Positions 1-8,244 of a stretch of DNA of 39,950 nt are shown one piece after another. The stretch is taken from assembly GCA_038522735.1 (NCBI GenBank), contig JBCBJX010000018.1, positions 1-39,950 on the forward strand, in the 5' to 3' direction. Each line of letters begins with the position of its first letter. The stretch's first letter is position 1. Made by a program: the position numbers and the translations under genes. The notes beneath the pieces are model-generated. The model saw only the letters and a list, made by a program, of their open reading frames with translations, was not told the origin of the DNA and searched no databases. Source of the DNA: JBCBJX01 sp038522735. Lineage in GTDB: Bacteria; Pseudomonadota; Alphaproteobacteria; Caulobacterales; Parvularculaceae.

Positions 1-1046
1 AAGAGCGGGATGTCGATCACCGAGCTGATCGTCCCGACAAGCTCAGTTCGGTCGATCGTGCCGCCGAGATCGAGTGTCACGCTGCCCGGGATGCGAAGCG
101 ATGGGTAGAGGTCGGCGGTTTCGATGCCGATTTCGGCCGTCGCAGCGATAAGAAAGGCTTCCGTCTGCTGAACGTCCGGCCGTCTGCGAATGAGTTCCGC
201 CGGAACGCCGATTGGCGGACCAGCGATATAGCGCGGAATGGTCGACCGACCCGGGAGGTCAGATGCTGCGCTCGGCGCCTCCCCCAGAAGGACGGCGAGA
301 TCGAAGGCTGCTCTCGCACGGGCGTTCATCAGGGCGCCCTGTTGGGCGCGCGTGCGCGCAAGATCGGCTTCTGCGCGGCGCACGTCGAGGTCAGCGGCGA
401 GGCCTGCGGAGCGACGTTTACGGACGATCTCCAACGTCTGGAGCTGCAGTTCAAGCGATTGTTCAAGCAACCGCGTGCGGGCGTCGATCCGTCTTAGGTC
501 GATGTAGCGTGAGGCGACGCCTGAGGCGATCGCCCGTCGCAGATCGAGGATTGCGAAAATCTGGGCGCGGCGGTTCGCGCGGGCGAACTCGACGCTGCGG
601 CGGGTGCGGCCGAAAAAGTCCGGAGAAAATACAAGTCGCGAGATGCCGTCGATGCGGGTGGTCGTATCGCCCGCCTCCTGCGGGTCGCCGGAGCCGGGCT
701 GGCCAGGGTTCGCCGGGTCGGTGACGAACAGGCGTTCCTCGCGGCTGACGGCGCCGTCGAAACGCGGAAAGAGATCGGCCTGCGTCGCGCGAACGTTGGC
801 GTTCACCGCTTCAAGGCGGTCGAGCGCCGCCTCGATCTGCTGGTTCTCCGCCAGCGCCTTTTCAACGACCGCGTCGAGGGCCGGGTCGCGAAACCCGCGC
901 CACCAGAGCCGATCGCCCGTCTGTGAGATTTCGAAGTCCGTGCTGTAGGTCGGCGGCGCATAAAAGTCCGGCCGCTTATAGTCCGGCCCGACCAAGCAGC
1001 CCGAAAGCGCGGCGCAGGCCGCGAACGTCAGAGCACGCTGCATCAT
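1..1046 (-). CDS. NodT-type outer-membrane efflux lipoprotein (TolC family), C-terminus off window
   Basis: This is the outer-membrane channel of a tripartite RND pump. Reading the minus strand from the ATG at 1046 gives a lipoprotein signal peptide with lipobox LSGC (Cys17), followed by the LVGPDYKRP-like start typical of NodT-family factors. Helical, Arg/Leu/Ala-rich sequence and the RRPDVQQTEAFL segment of OEP repeats come next. About 348 codons are visible; the family is usually around 470-480 residues, so the C-terminal quarter lies left of the window. The start overlaps the pump gene's stop (ATGA at 1043-1046), which implies translational coupling. A second ATG follows directly at 1043, so the start is ambiguous by one codon. 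The family assignment is secure; the exported substrate is unknown. Confidence 0.88.
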   Translation of the reverse strand, partial: MMQRALTFAACAALSGCLVGPDYKRPDFYAPPTYSTDFEISQTGDRLWWRGFRDPALDAVVEKALAENQQIEAALDRLEAVNANVRATQADLFPRFDGAVSREERLFVTDPANPGQPGSGDPQEAGDTTTRIDGISRLVFSPDFFGRTRRSVEFARANRRAQIFAILDLRRAIASGVASRYIDLRRIDARTRLLEQSLELQLQTLEIVRKRRSAGLAADLDVRRAEADLARTRAQQGALMNARARAAFDLAVLLGEAPSAASDLPGRSTIPRYIAGPPIGVPAELIRRRPDVQQTEAFLIAATAEIGIETADLYPSLRIPGSVTLDLGGTIDRTELVGTISSVIDIPL

Positions 1047-4000
1047 TCGGCGGGCTGGCTTTTCGGGTCGATCGTTCGCGCTTCGGCGAGTTCCGCCTCA
1101 AGGGCGTTCGCGGCGTCGGAGCGCGCGCCTGCGAAACGCGCGACGCCGAGGTAGAGGACGGGCGTCACGAGGAGCGTGATGAGGCCCGAGACGCCGAGAC
1201 CGCCGAACACGACCCAGCCGATGGCGCTACGCGCCTCGGCGCCCGCGCCCGAAGAGAGAATGAGCGGAACCGCGCCGAGCACGGTCGAGATAAGGGTCAT
1301 CATGATTGGCCGCAGGCGTTGTGCGGCCGAGGTCTCGATCGCCTCGCGCAGGCTGGCGCCTTCGCTTCGCAGCTGGTCGGCGAACTCGACCACGAGGATC
1401 GAGTTTTTCGCCATCAGCCCGATGAGGAGTACGAGGCCGATCTGCGAAAAGATGTTCAGCGTGCCGCCGGTCGCCGCGATGGCGAAGACGGCGGCGGCGA
1501 GGGCGAAGGGGACCGTCAGGAGAATGACGAGCGGGCTCGCGAGGCTTTCGAACTGGGCGACGAGGACCAGCAACACGATGATCAGCGCAAAGGCGTAGGT
1601 GAGCGCCATGTCGCGGCTGCTCTCGTTGAGGGTCGCAGCGGCGCCCTGCATCACCATGTCGATATCGCCCGGCAGAACGCGCTCGGCGATGCGACGCATC
1701 TCTGCGATTGCGGCGTCCAGCGTCACGTCCTCGGCGATGTCGGCTTCAAGCTCGATCGCGCGCCGCTGTTCGGTGCGGTCGAGCTCCGCCGCCACGCCTT
1801 CCTCAATGAAGTCGGTGAGGGTGGAGAGCGGGATCAGCGCGCCGCTGTCTGCGCGGACATAGAGATTGGCGAGGTCGTCCGGGGAGGCGATTTCCTCCGC
1901 CGACGACTGAAGAACGATCGGGATCGCCTGGTCCGCGACGTTGAGGTCGATGATTTCGTCCCCCCCGACCATGGCGCGCAGGGTTTGCGACAGGGCGTCG
2001 AGCGGGACGCCGAGATCGGCCGCGCGGCGGCGATCGACCTTGATCGAGAGCTGCGGCTGGGTGGGCTGATAAGAAATCTCGGGCTTCGAGAGGATGTTCG
2101 AGCCGGCCTCGATCTCGTTCGAAAACGCCCGCGCCGTTTCATAGATATACTGATAATCAGGGCCCAGGAACGCAGCCTCGACGCCGGAGCGGAACCCGCC
2201 GCGCCCCACCTGAAGGCTTCCGCGCCCGAAGACGCTCGCGCGTACGCCCGGAATTTCTGAGAGAGGGCCGCGCAGGCTCGCGATAATCTCATCCTGGGTG
2301 CGCCCGCGCTCCGACCAGTCGGCGAGGGGAGCGGTCATATAGACGATGTTTGGGTCCCAGCGGCCGATGATGGTGAGGACGGACTGGATTTCGCCCGCTT
2401 CAACGAGCGGCTCCAGCACGCCTTGCATCTTGTCGGCCTGACGCTCCATGAAGTCGATGCCGACGCCGTCAGGCCCGCGGGCGAAAATGTAGATGCGGCC
2501 GCGATCCTCCGTCGGCGTCAGCTCCTGCTCCAGCGAGAGGAACGCGCCGACGGCGGAGCCGAGGAAGACGACGCCTGCGATCGCAATCGCCCACGGACGG
2601 TCAAGCGCCGCGCCGAGTGTTCGCCTGTATGCCTCGGAGACCGCCGATCCCGCTCTTGCAAAAGGTCCGAGCGCCGACTTGCCCGAGAGCTTCAGGCGGG
2701 CGCCGAGAGCCGGCGTCGCCGTCAAAGCGACCAAGGTCGACAGGACGACGGCGAAGGCGAGGACGAAACCGAACTCGCGGAAGAGGCGCCCGGTCGTCGA
2801 GGGTAAGAACGCAATGGGAACGAACACGGCGACGAGGACGGCGGTCGTCGCGACGACCGCGAAGAACACCTGCTGCGCCCCGACGGCGGCCGCCGCGCGG
2901 CGGCCGTAGCCTTTCGTCTGCAGGCGCTGAATGTTTTCAAGGACCACGATCGCGTCGTCGACGATGAGGCCGGTCGCGAGGACGAGGGCGAGCAGCGTCA
3001 GGAGGTTGATGGAGAAGCCCATGAGCCACAGGCCAGCGACGGCGCCGATCAGCGCCGTCGGAATGGCGAGGCTCGGCGCGAGTGTCGCCTGCGCGGACCC
3101 GAAGAACAGCCAGATGACGGCGACGACGATCGCGATGGTGACGAATAACGTCGTCGTCACCTCGCGCACGGAGCCGCGGATGAACTGGGCGTCGTCGGAA
3201 TTGATCAGGATCTGGACGGTGTCGAAGCGCTCGTTCAGCGCCTCGACTTTTTCGGCGACCGCCGATGAAATCTTGATGGTGTTCGACTGGGCCTGGCGGA
3301 TGATGTCGAGACCGATGACGGGCTCGCCGTCGAGCCGCACGAAGCTGGTCGCATTCGCCGGCGAGAAGTAAACGTCCGCCACGTCGCCGATGCGCACGTC
3401 GTCCTGGATGATGACGTCGGCGATAAGATCAGGCGTCGCCGCCGTCGCCTCGGCGCGCACCAGAAGCTGCTGGTCCTCCGATCGGAAACTGCCGACCGGC
3501 ACGTCGAATGGCGCCTGACGGAGGGCGGCGGCGACGTCGCTCACCGCGAGGCTGAAGCGGCTGAGCCGCAGGGGATCGAGCACGACCCGCAGCTGGCGCT
3601 CTCGGGCGCCGAACTGGCCGATGCTCGCAACACCGTCCACGGACTGGAGCTCCGGCGCGATGTCGGTGTCGACGATCTGTGTGAGCGCTTCTTCCGAAAG
3701 GCCGCGGCCGACGACGGCGAGCTGCATGATCGGCTCGGCGTCGCTGTCGGCTTTAAGGACGTTCACCTGCTCGACTCTGTCCGGGAGCTGGCGTTGCACC
3801 CGGCTCACCGCTTCGCGCACGTCGTTCGCCGCCGTATCGAGATCGACGCCGGGATTGAAACTAATCCGTATACGGGTATTATTTTCTTCGCTAGAGGAGC
3901 GGATGTCGCGCACGCCGGAGACCCGGGCGGCCGCCCCTTCGAGGACGCTCGTCACCTCCGCGTCGACGGTTTCGGGCGCCGCGCCGGGAAACTCGGCTGT

Positions 4001-4156
4001 GACCGTCACGCTGGGACGGTCGACGTCCGGCAGTTCGCGCACTTCGACGCCGAGAAGCGCCGCGAGGCCCGCGATGATGATCAATAGATTGAAAACGGCC
4101 GCCAGAAGCGGCCGCTTGACGGCGAGGGCCGGCAGATTTTCGCCGCCCGGCTTCAT
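1043..4156 (-). CDS. RND (HAE1/AcrB-like) inner-membrane efflux transporter
   Basis: This is a proton-driven efflux pump of about 1037 residues, the normal RND length. It begins MKPGGENLPALAVKRP, enters TM1, and carries a periplasmic porter domain after the ELPDVDRPSV segment. TM4 has GLIVDDAIVVLENI with the canonical Asp400-Asp401 pair, and TM10 has GLMAKNSILVVEF with Lys917, so the proton relay is intact. The open frame continues about 70 codons upstream, but that part is Arg-rich shadow of the adaptor gene. The ATG at 4156 overlaps the adaptor's stop (4153-4156) and is the natural start. It sits in one operon with the adaptor upstream and the outer-membrane factor downstream, both by 4-bp overlaps. 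Substrate is unknown. Confidence 0.93.
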   Translation of the reverse strand: MKPGGENLPALAVKRPLLAAVFNLLIIIAGLAALLGVEVRELPDVDRPSVTVTAEFPGAAPETVDAEVTSVLEGAAARVSGVRDIRSSSEENNTRIRISFNPGVDLDTAANDVREAVSRVQRQLPDRVEQVNVLKADSDAEPIMQLAVVGRGLSEEALTQIVDTDIAPELQSVDGVASIGQFGARERQLRVVLDPLRLSRFSLAVSDVAAALRQAPFDVPVGSFRSEDQQLLVRAEATAATPDLIADVIIQDDVRIGDVADVYFSPANATSFVRLDGEPVIGLDIIRQAQSNTIKISSAVAEKVEALNERFDTVQILINSDDAQFIRGSVREVTTTLFVTIAIVVAVIWLFFGSAQATLAPSLAIPTALIGAVAGLWLMGFSINLLTLLALVLATGLIVDDAIVVLENIQRLQTKGYGRRAAAAVGAQQVFFAVVATTAVLVAVFVPIAFLPSTTGRLFREFGFVLAFAVVLSTLVALTATPALGARLKLSGKSALGPFARAGSAVSEAYRRTLGAALDRPWAIAIAGVVFLGSAVGAFLSLEQELTPTEDRGRIYIFARGPDGVGIDFMERQADKMQGVLEPLVEAGEIQSVLTIIGRWDPNIVYMTAPLADWSERGRTQDEIIASLRGPLSEIPGVRASVFGRGSLQVGRGGFRSGVEAAFLGPDYQYIYETARAFSNEIEAGSNILSKPEISYQPTQPQLSIKVDRRRAADLGVPLDALSQTLRAMVGGDEIIDLNVADQAIPIVLQSSAEEIASPDDLANLYVRADSGALIPLSTLTDFIEEGVAAELDRTEQRRAIELEADIAEDVTLDAAIAEMRRIAERVLPGDIDMVMQGAAATLNESSRDMALTYAFALIIVLLVLVAQFESLASPLVILLTVPFALAAAVFAIAATGGTLNIFSQIGLVLLIGLMAKNSILVVEFADQLRSEGASLREAIETSAAQRLRPIMMTLISTVLGAVPLILSSGAGAEARSAIGWVVFGGLGVSGLITLLVTPVLYLGVARFAGARSDAANALEAELAEARTIDPKSQPAE

Positions 4157-5235
4157 TCCGTGCCCGTGAGGATTGCGACGTCCGGCGTAAAGCTGGCGGT
4201 GTCGGGACCGATGTTCTCGACCAGGGCGCCTTCGCGCATTTTGTGGACGCCCTCGGAGACGACGAGATCGCCGCGGCCGAGGTTCGCCCGGACGAGAACG
4301 GTTCCGTCGCGGCGCTCGACGATCTCGACGGAGGTGCGGCGCGCCTTGCCGTCCTCGACGCGCCACAGATAAGGGCCGTCGCTGCCCCAGGCGATCGCCG
4401 TTTCCGGCACGGCGGGGCGCTTCTCGCCGAGAAGTTCGAACCCGATGCGAAAGCTCATGCCGGGACGCAGGGCGTCGTCTGAATTATCGATTTCAGTCCG
4501 GACGCGGAAGCTCCGGCGCGCCGGATCGATACGGCTGTCGACGGCCGCGACGACGGCGCTGCGCGCGGCCGCGCTCTGGGCGAAGGGGATCGCCTCGATC
4601 GGGTCGCCCGGCTTGATCGCGCCGAAAACGGTTTCCGGCGCGTCGAAATCGATGAAGAGCGTCCGTCGATCGTCGATCCGCACCAGGATGGTGTTTGTGG
4701 TCACCCGCTGGCCGGGATCGACATCGACGATGCTCAGATGGCCCTCGAACGGGGCGCGGACCGTGCGCTCGCTGAGGGCGAGGCGGGCCTGCTCGACGCG
4801 CAGTCGCGCCGCTTCGAGCGCCGTACGCGCCTCGTCGATCTGGCTTGCGGAGACCGCGCCGGTGTTTTCAATCCGCCGGTAACGGGCGAGGAGCTGCTCG
4901 GCTTCGGACACCGCAACCTCGGCGAGGCGGGCGGCGATCTCCTCTTCGCGCGCGTCGAGATCGATGAGGTCGCGCCCCGCCTCGACCGTGTCGCCCGCGG
5001 AGACGTGGACGGCGGTCACCTCGCCGGCGTTTTCCGGGTAAAGCTCCGCCGCGGCCCGGGCGCGGGCGGTCCCGACCGCCTCGACGCGCTTTTTCTCGGC
5101 GACGAGCGCAACCTCGCGCGCGACGACGCGCACGGGAGCGTCGTCGCGGCCATAGCCGCTGGAGGCGTCTTCGCCGCCGCACGCGGCGGACAGCAGCGCG
5201 GCGAAACCGGACAGTGCGCTCGAAATGCGTCTCAC
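4153..5235 (-). CDS. RND periplasmic adaptor (membrane fusion protein, HlyD/AcrA family)
   Basis: This adaptor of 360 residues links the inner-membrane pump at 1043-4156 to the outer-membrane channel. The N-terminus is a signal peptide ending in SAAC, an imperfect lipobox, so a lipoprotein is likely but not certain. A lipoyl half-motif (YPENAGEVTAVHVSAGDTV) precedes a coiled-coil hairpin rich in Ala/Glu/Arg. The second lipoyl half (VRAPFEGHLSIVDVDPGQRV) and beta-barrel and membrane-proximal domains follow. The start codon is GTG at 5235, preceded by a GGGGAG ribosome-binding site about 8 bases away. It is the first gene of the three-gene efflux operon. Confidence 0.9.
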   Translation of the reverse strand: MRRISSALSGFAALLSAACGGEDASSGYGRDDAPVRVVAREVALVAEKKRVEAVGTARARAAAELYPENAGEVTAVHVSAGDTVEAGRDLIDLDAREEEIAARLAEVAVSEAEQLLARYRRIENTGAVSASQIDEARTALEAARLRVEQARLALSERTVRAPFEGHLSIVDVDPGQRVTTNTILVRIDDRRTLFIDFDAPETVFGAIKPGDPIEAIPFAQSAAARSAVVAAVDSRIDPARRSFRVRTEIDNSDDALRPGMSFRIGFELLGEKRPAVPETAIAWGSDGPYLWRVEDGKARRTSVEIVERRDGTVLVRANLGRGDLVVSEGVHKMREGALVENIGPDTASFTPDVAILTGTE

Positions 5236-5282
5236 GGAGCTCCCCTTTCGAAGCGCCGACTTAAAACAGGGCCTTGGAAATT

Positions 5283-5312
5283 CTATAACCCGTCGCGGTC
5301 GAAACGCCGCAA
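5283..5312 (-). promoter_or_regulatory. Candidate sigma70-type promoter of the efflux operon
   Basis: On the minus strand TTGCGG (5312-5307) and TTATAG (5288-5283) are separated by 18 bases, in the 111-bp gap between the response regulator and the adaptor gene. The match to consensus is moderate. The transcription start would fall about 40 bases before the GTG of the adaptor. Confidence 0.35.
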
Positions 5313-5346
5313 TCTTCGGCGCGCTGCAATCACGTTCGCGGGGGCG

Positions 5347-6015
5347 TCAGACCCGTTCGGCGTGTTGAGCGGCCAACAGCACCACTTCCGTGCGGCTGCG
5401 CACGTTGAGGCGCTGGGCGATCGCCTGGATGTGCACCCGCACCGTATTGCTGGAAAGCGTCAGACGCTCGGCGATTTCCGCGTTCGAGAGCCCGTCGCCG
5501 AGCATGAAAAAGACATCGCGCTGGCGGGGAGTTAAATCCTCGACGCCCGCATCGGCCCGGCCGATCGGCCGGGCGGCCGGGCGCGGCGCAGCGTTCTCTT
5601 CGGAAAGCAGTCGTTGGGGCAGAGCGACGTCGCCGGCGAGAACGCGCTCGATGGTGCGCCGGATCTCGTCCGGGCCGGCGGATTTCGGAATATAGCCGAC
5701 GGCGCCCGCCCGCAGGCTGCGCATCACATCCTCGCGGGTGTCGCTCACGGACAGGACGCAAACCGGCGCGGTCGGAGCGTTTTTCCGGATTTCGGCGATA
5801 CGCTCGAAAGGCTCGCCGCCCGGCATGTTGAGATCGATGATGATGAGATCGAACGGACCGCGCGTTTTGGATCTCTCGATCGCTTCGGAGCCGTCCGCCG
5901 CCTCGACGAGCCGCAGCATGCGTCCGAAATCTTCAAGCACGTGGGCGAGCGCTCGCCGCGCAAGCCAGTGATCATCCGCGACAAGCACGGACAGGGCTTC
6001 GGAACCGGCCGTCAT
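5347..6015 (-). CDS. NarL/FixJ-type response regulator
   Basis: This two-component DNA-binding regulator has 222 residues. The receiver domain (about 8-125) shows acidic pair Asp14-Asp15, phospho-acceptor Asp61 in IIIDLNMPG, switch residue Ser89 and Lys111. After a Pro/Ala/Arg linker, the C-terminal LuxR-type helix-turn-helix (about 160-222) contains LTPRQRDVFFMLGDG and the recognition helix SNTVRVHIQAIAQRL. No histidine kinase gene is visible in the window, so its partner is elsewhere. It is followed on the same strand by the efflux operon 111 bp downstream; control of that operon is possible but only inferred from position. Confidence 0.9.
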   Translation of the reverse strand: MTAGSEALSVLVADDHWLARRALAHVLEDFGRMLRLVEAADGSEAIERSKTRGPFDLIIIDLNMPGGEPFERIAEIRKNAPTAPVCVLSVSDTREDVMRSLRAGAVGYIPKSAGPDEIRRTIERVLAGDVALPQRLLSEENAAPRPAARPIGRADAGVEDLTPRQRDVFFMLGDGLSNAEIAERLTLSSNTVRVHIQAIAQRLNVRSRTEVVLLAAQHAERV

Positions 6016-6051
6016 CGTGTTTAATCAACCCCCTTTGCCTTAACGAAGAGC

Positions 6052-6091
6052 TACCGCATGCTTCGCTGAGCTCTGTCCAGCGATTGCGGTA
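6052..6091. repeat. Imperfect inverted repeat upstream of the response regulator gene
   Basis: TACCGCA (6052-6058) pairs with TGCGGTA (6085-6091), and inside them CGCTG (6064-6068) pairs with CAGCG (6078-6082). The structure ends 37 bases before the regulator's ATG. It could be an operator, possibly autoregulatory, or a leader hairpin. The rest of the 226-bp gap (6016-6241) is noticeably AT-richer than its surroundings and holds nothing else I can name. Confidence 0.35.
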
Positions 6092-6241
6092 CATCGGCTC
6101 AAATTTACCGCTTCCTATGATTAAACAAGACTAATGAGTCCCGAAGAAACAGACCTCGAATTCAATCTTTAATTCAACATTTCGCCCTTAGGCTTCGTCA
6201 GCCTTATGTTTAGTTTTTCTATTTGGTTGCCGTTCATCATC

Positions 6242-7480
6242 TCAGTCGCCCGCGCGAGCGCCGATGACGCCGCCGAGGCGGAGATCCTCGATGCGCGCGC
6301 CGTCCATGCCGAGCGTGTCGCGCAGGATTTCCGACGCGTCTGCGTCGAGGCGCGGCGGGGCTGCGGGCGGCGCAAGCGACGCTTCTGCCAAGCGGACCGG
6401 CGAGCCGACCAGTGTCCCGGTCCCTTCAATATCGGCCGTCAGGCCGCGCGAGCTGATCTGGGGATGCCCAAGCGCCTGGTCGATCGTCTGGATCGGGCCG
6501 CAGGGAACGCCCGCCGCCTCGAGCGCGCGGATCCAGTCGGCCGGCGGCCGGCGCTTGAAGATGTCGCTCAGTAAGGGAACAAGCGCGCTCCGGTTCGCGA
6601 CGCGTCCGGCGTTTGTCGCGAACCGCGCGTCTTCCGCAAGGTCCGGCCGGTCGATCGCGGCGGAGAGACTGGCGAACTGGCGGTCCGCGCCGCAGGCGAC
6701 GACGATGTGTCCGTCCGCGGCGGGGAACACCTGATAGGGAACGATGTTCGGGTGCGCGTTGCCGAGCCGTCCGGGCGCGACGCCGGAGACGAGATAATTC
6801 GCTGTCTGATTGGCGAGCGCCGCGATCTGACAGTCGAGGAGCGCGAGATCGATATGATCTCCTCGCCCCGTCGCCTCCGCGCGGCGCAGAGCCGCGAGGA
6901 TCGCCGTCGACGCATAGAGTCCTGTGAAAAGATCGGAGACTGCGACGCCGGTCTTCATAGGTTCCGCGCCCGGCGCGCCGTCAGGCTGCCCCGTGACGGA
7001 CATGAGCCCGCTCATCGCCTGGATGAGAAAGTCGTAGCCGGCGCGGTCGGCGAGGGGGCCCGTCTGGCCGAACCCGGTGATCGAGCAGTAGACGATCCGC
7101 GGCGCGACGGCGGCGACGCTTGGATAGTCGAGACCGTATTTCTTCAGCCCGCCGACCTTGAAGTTTTCAACGAGCACGTCTGATTTCGCCGCGAGCTCGC
7201 GGACGAGTTCGGCGCCGGCAGGCTTCGTGATGTCGATGCAGATCGATTTCTTTGTCCGGTTCGCCGACAGGAAGTACGCCGCGTCGCCCGGTCGGCCGTC
7301 CGCGCCCCGCACGAAAGGCGGGCCCCAGCCGCGGGTATCGTCGCCGCCGTCGGGCCGCTCGACCTTGATCACCTCCGCGCCGAGATCGGCGAGGAGCTGG
7401 GTCGCGAAGGGCCCGGCGAGGATCCGGCTCAGATCGAGGATGCGGACGCCGCTGAGGGGCGGGGCGGTTTCGTGGGACAT
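6242..7480 (-). CDS. Class III (CaiB/BaiF) acyl-CoA transferase
   Basis: Family III enzymes move CoA between carboxylic acids through an aspartyl-CoA thioester. The 412-residue protein opens with LSGVRILDLSRILAGPFATQ and AEVIKVERP, the classical CoA-binding start. It has NRTKKSI and the TGFGQTGP loop, and the expected catalytic Asp183 lies in GVAVSDLFTG. Overall it resembles the SUGCT/formyl-CoA-transferase branch (dicarboxylate CoA transfer) more than the racemase branch at 15523, but the substrate cannot be read from sequence. ATG 7480 is chosen over the longer frame because the family's start aligns there and a GGAG lies about 13 bases upstream. It is divergent from the TetR gene at 7561. 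Confidence 0.88.
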   Translation of the reverse strand: MSHETAPPLSGVRILDLSRILAGPFATQLLADLGAEVIKVERPDGGDDTRGWGPPFVRGADGRPGDAAYFLSANRTKKSICIDITKPAGAELVRELAAKSDVLVENFKVGGLKKYGLDYPSVAAVAPRIVYCSITGFGQTGPLADRAGYDFLIQAMSGLMSVTGQPDGAPGAEPMKTGVAVSDLFTGLYASTAILAALRRAEATGRGDHIDLALLDCQIAALANQTANYLVSGVAPGRLGNAHPNIVPYQVFPAADGHIVVACGADRQFASLSAAIDRPDLAEDARFATNAGRVANRSALVPLLSDIFKRRPPADWIRALEAAGVPCGPIQTIDQALGHPQISSRGLTADIEGTGTLVGSPVRLAEASLAPPAAPPRLDADASEILRDTLGMDGARIEDLRLGGVIGARAGD

Positions 7481-7524
7481 GGGGCGTATCGATCTCCGCT
7501 GCGCCGCCGCTTGAAGCATTTTTC

Positions 7525-7553
7525 TTGACGGGGGGCGATCCGATCCCATCTTT
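7525..7553 (+). promoter_or_regulatory. Weak promoter candidate for the TetR/efflux operon, possibly leaderless
   Basis: TTGACG at 7525-7530 is a good -35 box, with a poor -10 (ATCTTT, 7548-7553) 17 bases on. Transcription would begin almost at the ATG at 7561, and no Shine-Dalgarno is visible before that ATG, which fits a leaderless message. Confidence 0.28.
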
Positions 7554-7560
7554 ACGTCGT

Positions 7561-8241
7561 ATGGATTCCAGGCGACAGTGTCCGAAAGGGCGCAAGGGCT
7601 ATCACCACGGCGACCTCAAGCGGTCGCTGATCGACGGGGCGCGCGCGATGATCGAGGAGCGGGGAGACTGGTCGTTTTCGATGCGCGAGCTCGCCGCGCG
7701 CATCGGCGTCAGCCCGATGGCGGCCTACAGCCATTTCGCGGACAAACAAGCGCTGCTTGCAGCGGTCGCTGCTGAAGGTTTTGACGAGTTGAGTTCCAAG
7801 ACCCGCGCCGCGGCGGACGCGGAGGCTGACCCTCAGCGGGGCATGTTCGAACTCGGTCTCGCTTACATCACTTTCGGCGTCGACAATCCGGCGCGCTACC
7901 GGCTGATGTTCGGCGCCACCTTCGCCGTCGATCCGCCGGCCGAGCTTCGAGCCGCTTGCGACGGCGCCTATTCAAGTCTGACCGACCAGATCGAGAAGCG
8001 TTATCCGCACTCCCGCTCGACTCAAGCCGAACGGGACGTTCATGCATTATCCGCATGGTCCACCGTACACGGATATACGATGCTGATGATCGACCGGCCT
8101 TCGCATCGGCTGGACAGGCACGTCGCAAGCCGCACGGACATCCTCAATATGGCCGAAGCCCTGCTCGCCGAAGGCAAGGGCGGCCTGCAGTTAACAGACG
8201 ATCATCGCGCCCGGCCGGACGCCGACGACACAGGGAGCTGA
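7561..8241 (+). CDS. TetR-family transcriptional regulator
   Basis: This 226-residue regulator has an N-terminal helix-turn-helix beginning with the signature YHHGDLKRSLIDGA, followed by FSMRELAARIGVSPMAAYSHFADKQAL. Those features place it in the TetR group with the TetR_C_33-type ligand domain (around residues 85-190). It ends 3 bp before the adaptor gene at 8245, so it is the first gene of the operon TetR-adaptor-RND pump and probably represses it. The CoA-transferase is divergent across an 80-bp gap. The ATG at 7561 is preferred because the motif start fits and the upstream TTG would overlap the -35-like element. The ligand is unknown. Confidence 0.88.
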   Translation: MDSRRQCPKGRKGYHHGDLKRSLIDGARAMIEERGDWSFSMRELAARIGVSPMAAYSHFADKQALLAAVAAEGFDELSSKTRAAADAEADPQRGMFELGLAYITFGVDNPARYRLMFGATFAVDPPAELRAACDGAYSSLTDQIEKRYPHSRSTQAERDVHALSAWSTVHGYTMLMIDRPSHRLDRHVASRTDILNMAEALLAEGKGGLQLTDDHRARPDADDTGS

Positions 8242-8244
8242 CCC

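Noticed and set aside
923..2260. Long plus-strand open frame (445 codons) opposite the first RND pump
   Set aside because: Its product is Arg/Glu/Asp-rich low-complexity sequence with no family motif. It is antisense to a well-supported pump gene in GC-rich DNA where spurious frames are expected.
4157..4366. N-terminal extension of the first RND pump
   Set aside because: The 70 upstream codons are Arg-rich shadow of the adaptor gene; the ATG at 4156 overlaps the adaptor stop and matches family length.
6185..6225. Small hairpin AGGCT-AGCCT followed by T-rich sequence, read on the plus strand
   Set aside because: No plus-strand gene ends before it, and on the minus strand, where transcription comes from the CoA-transferase, there is no T-run after the stem.
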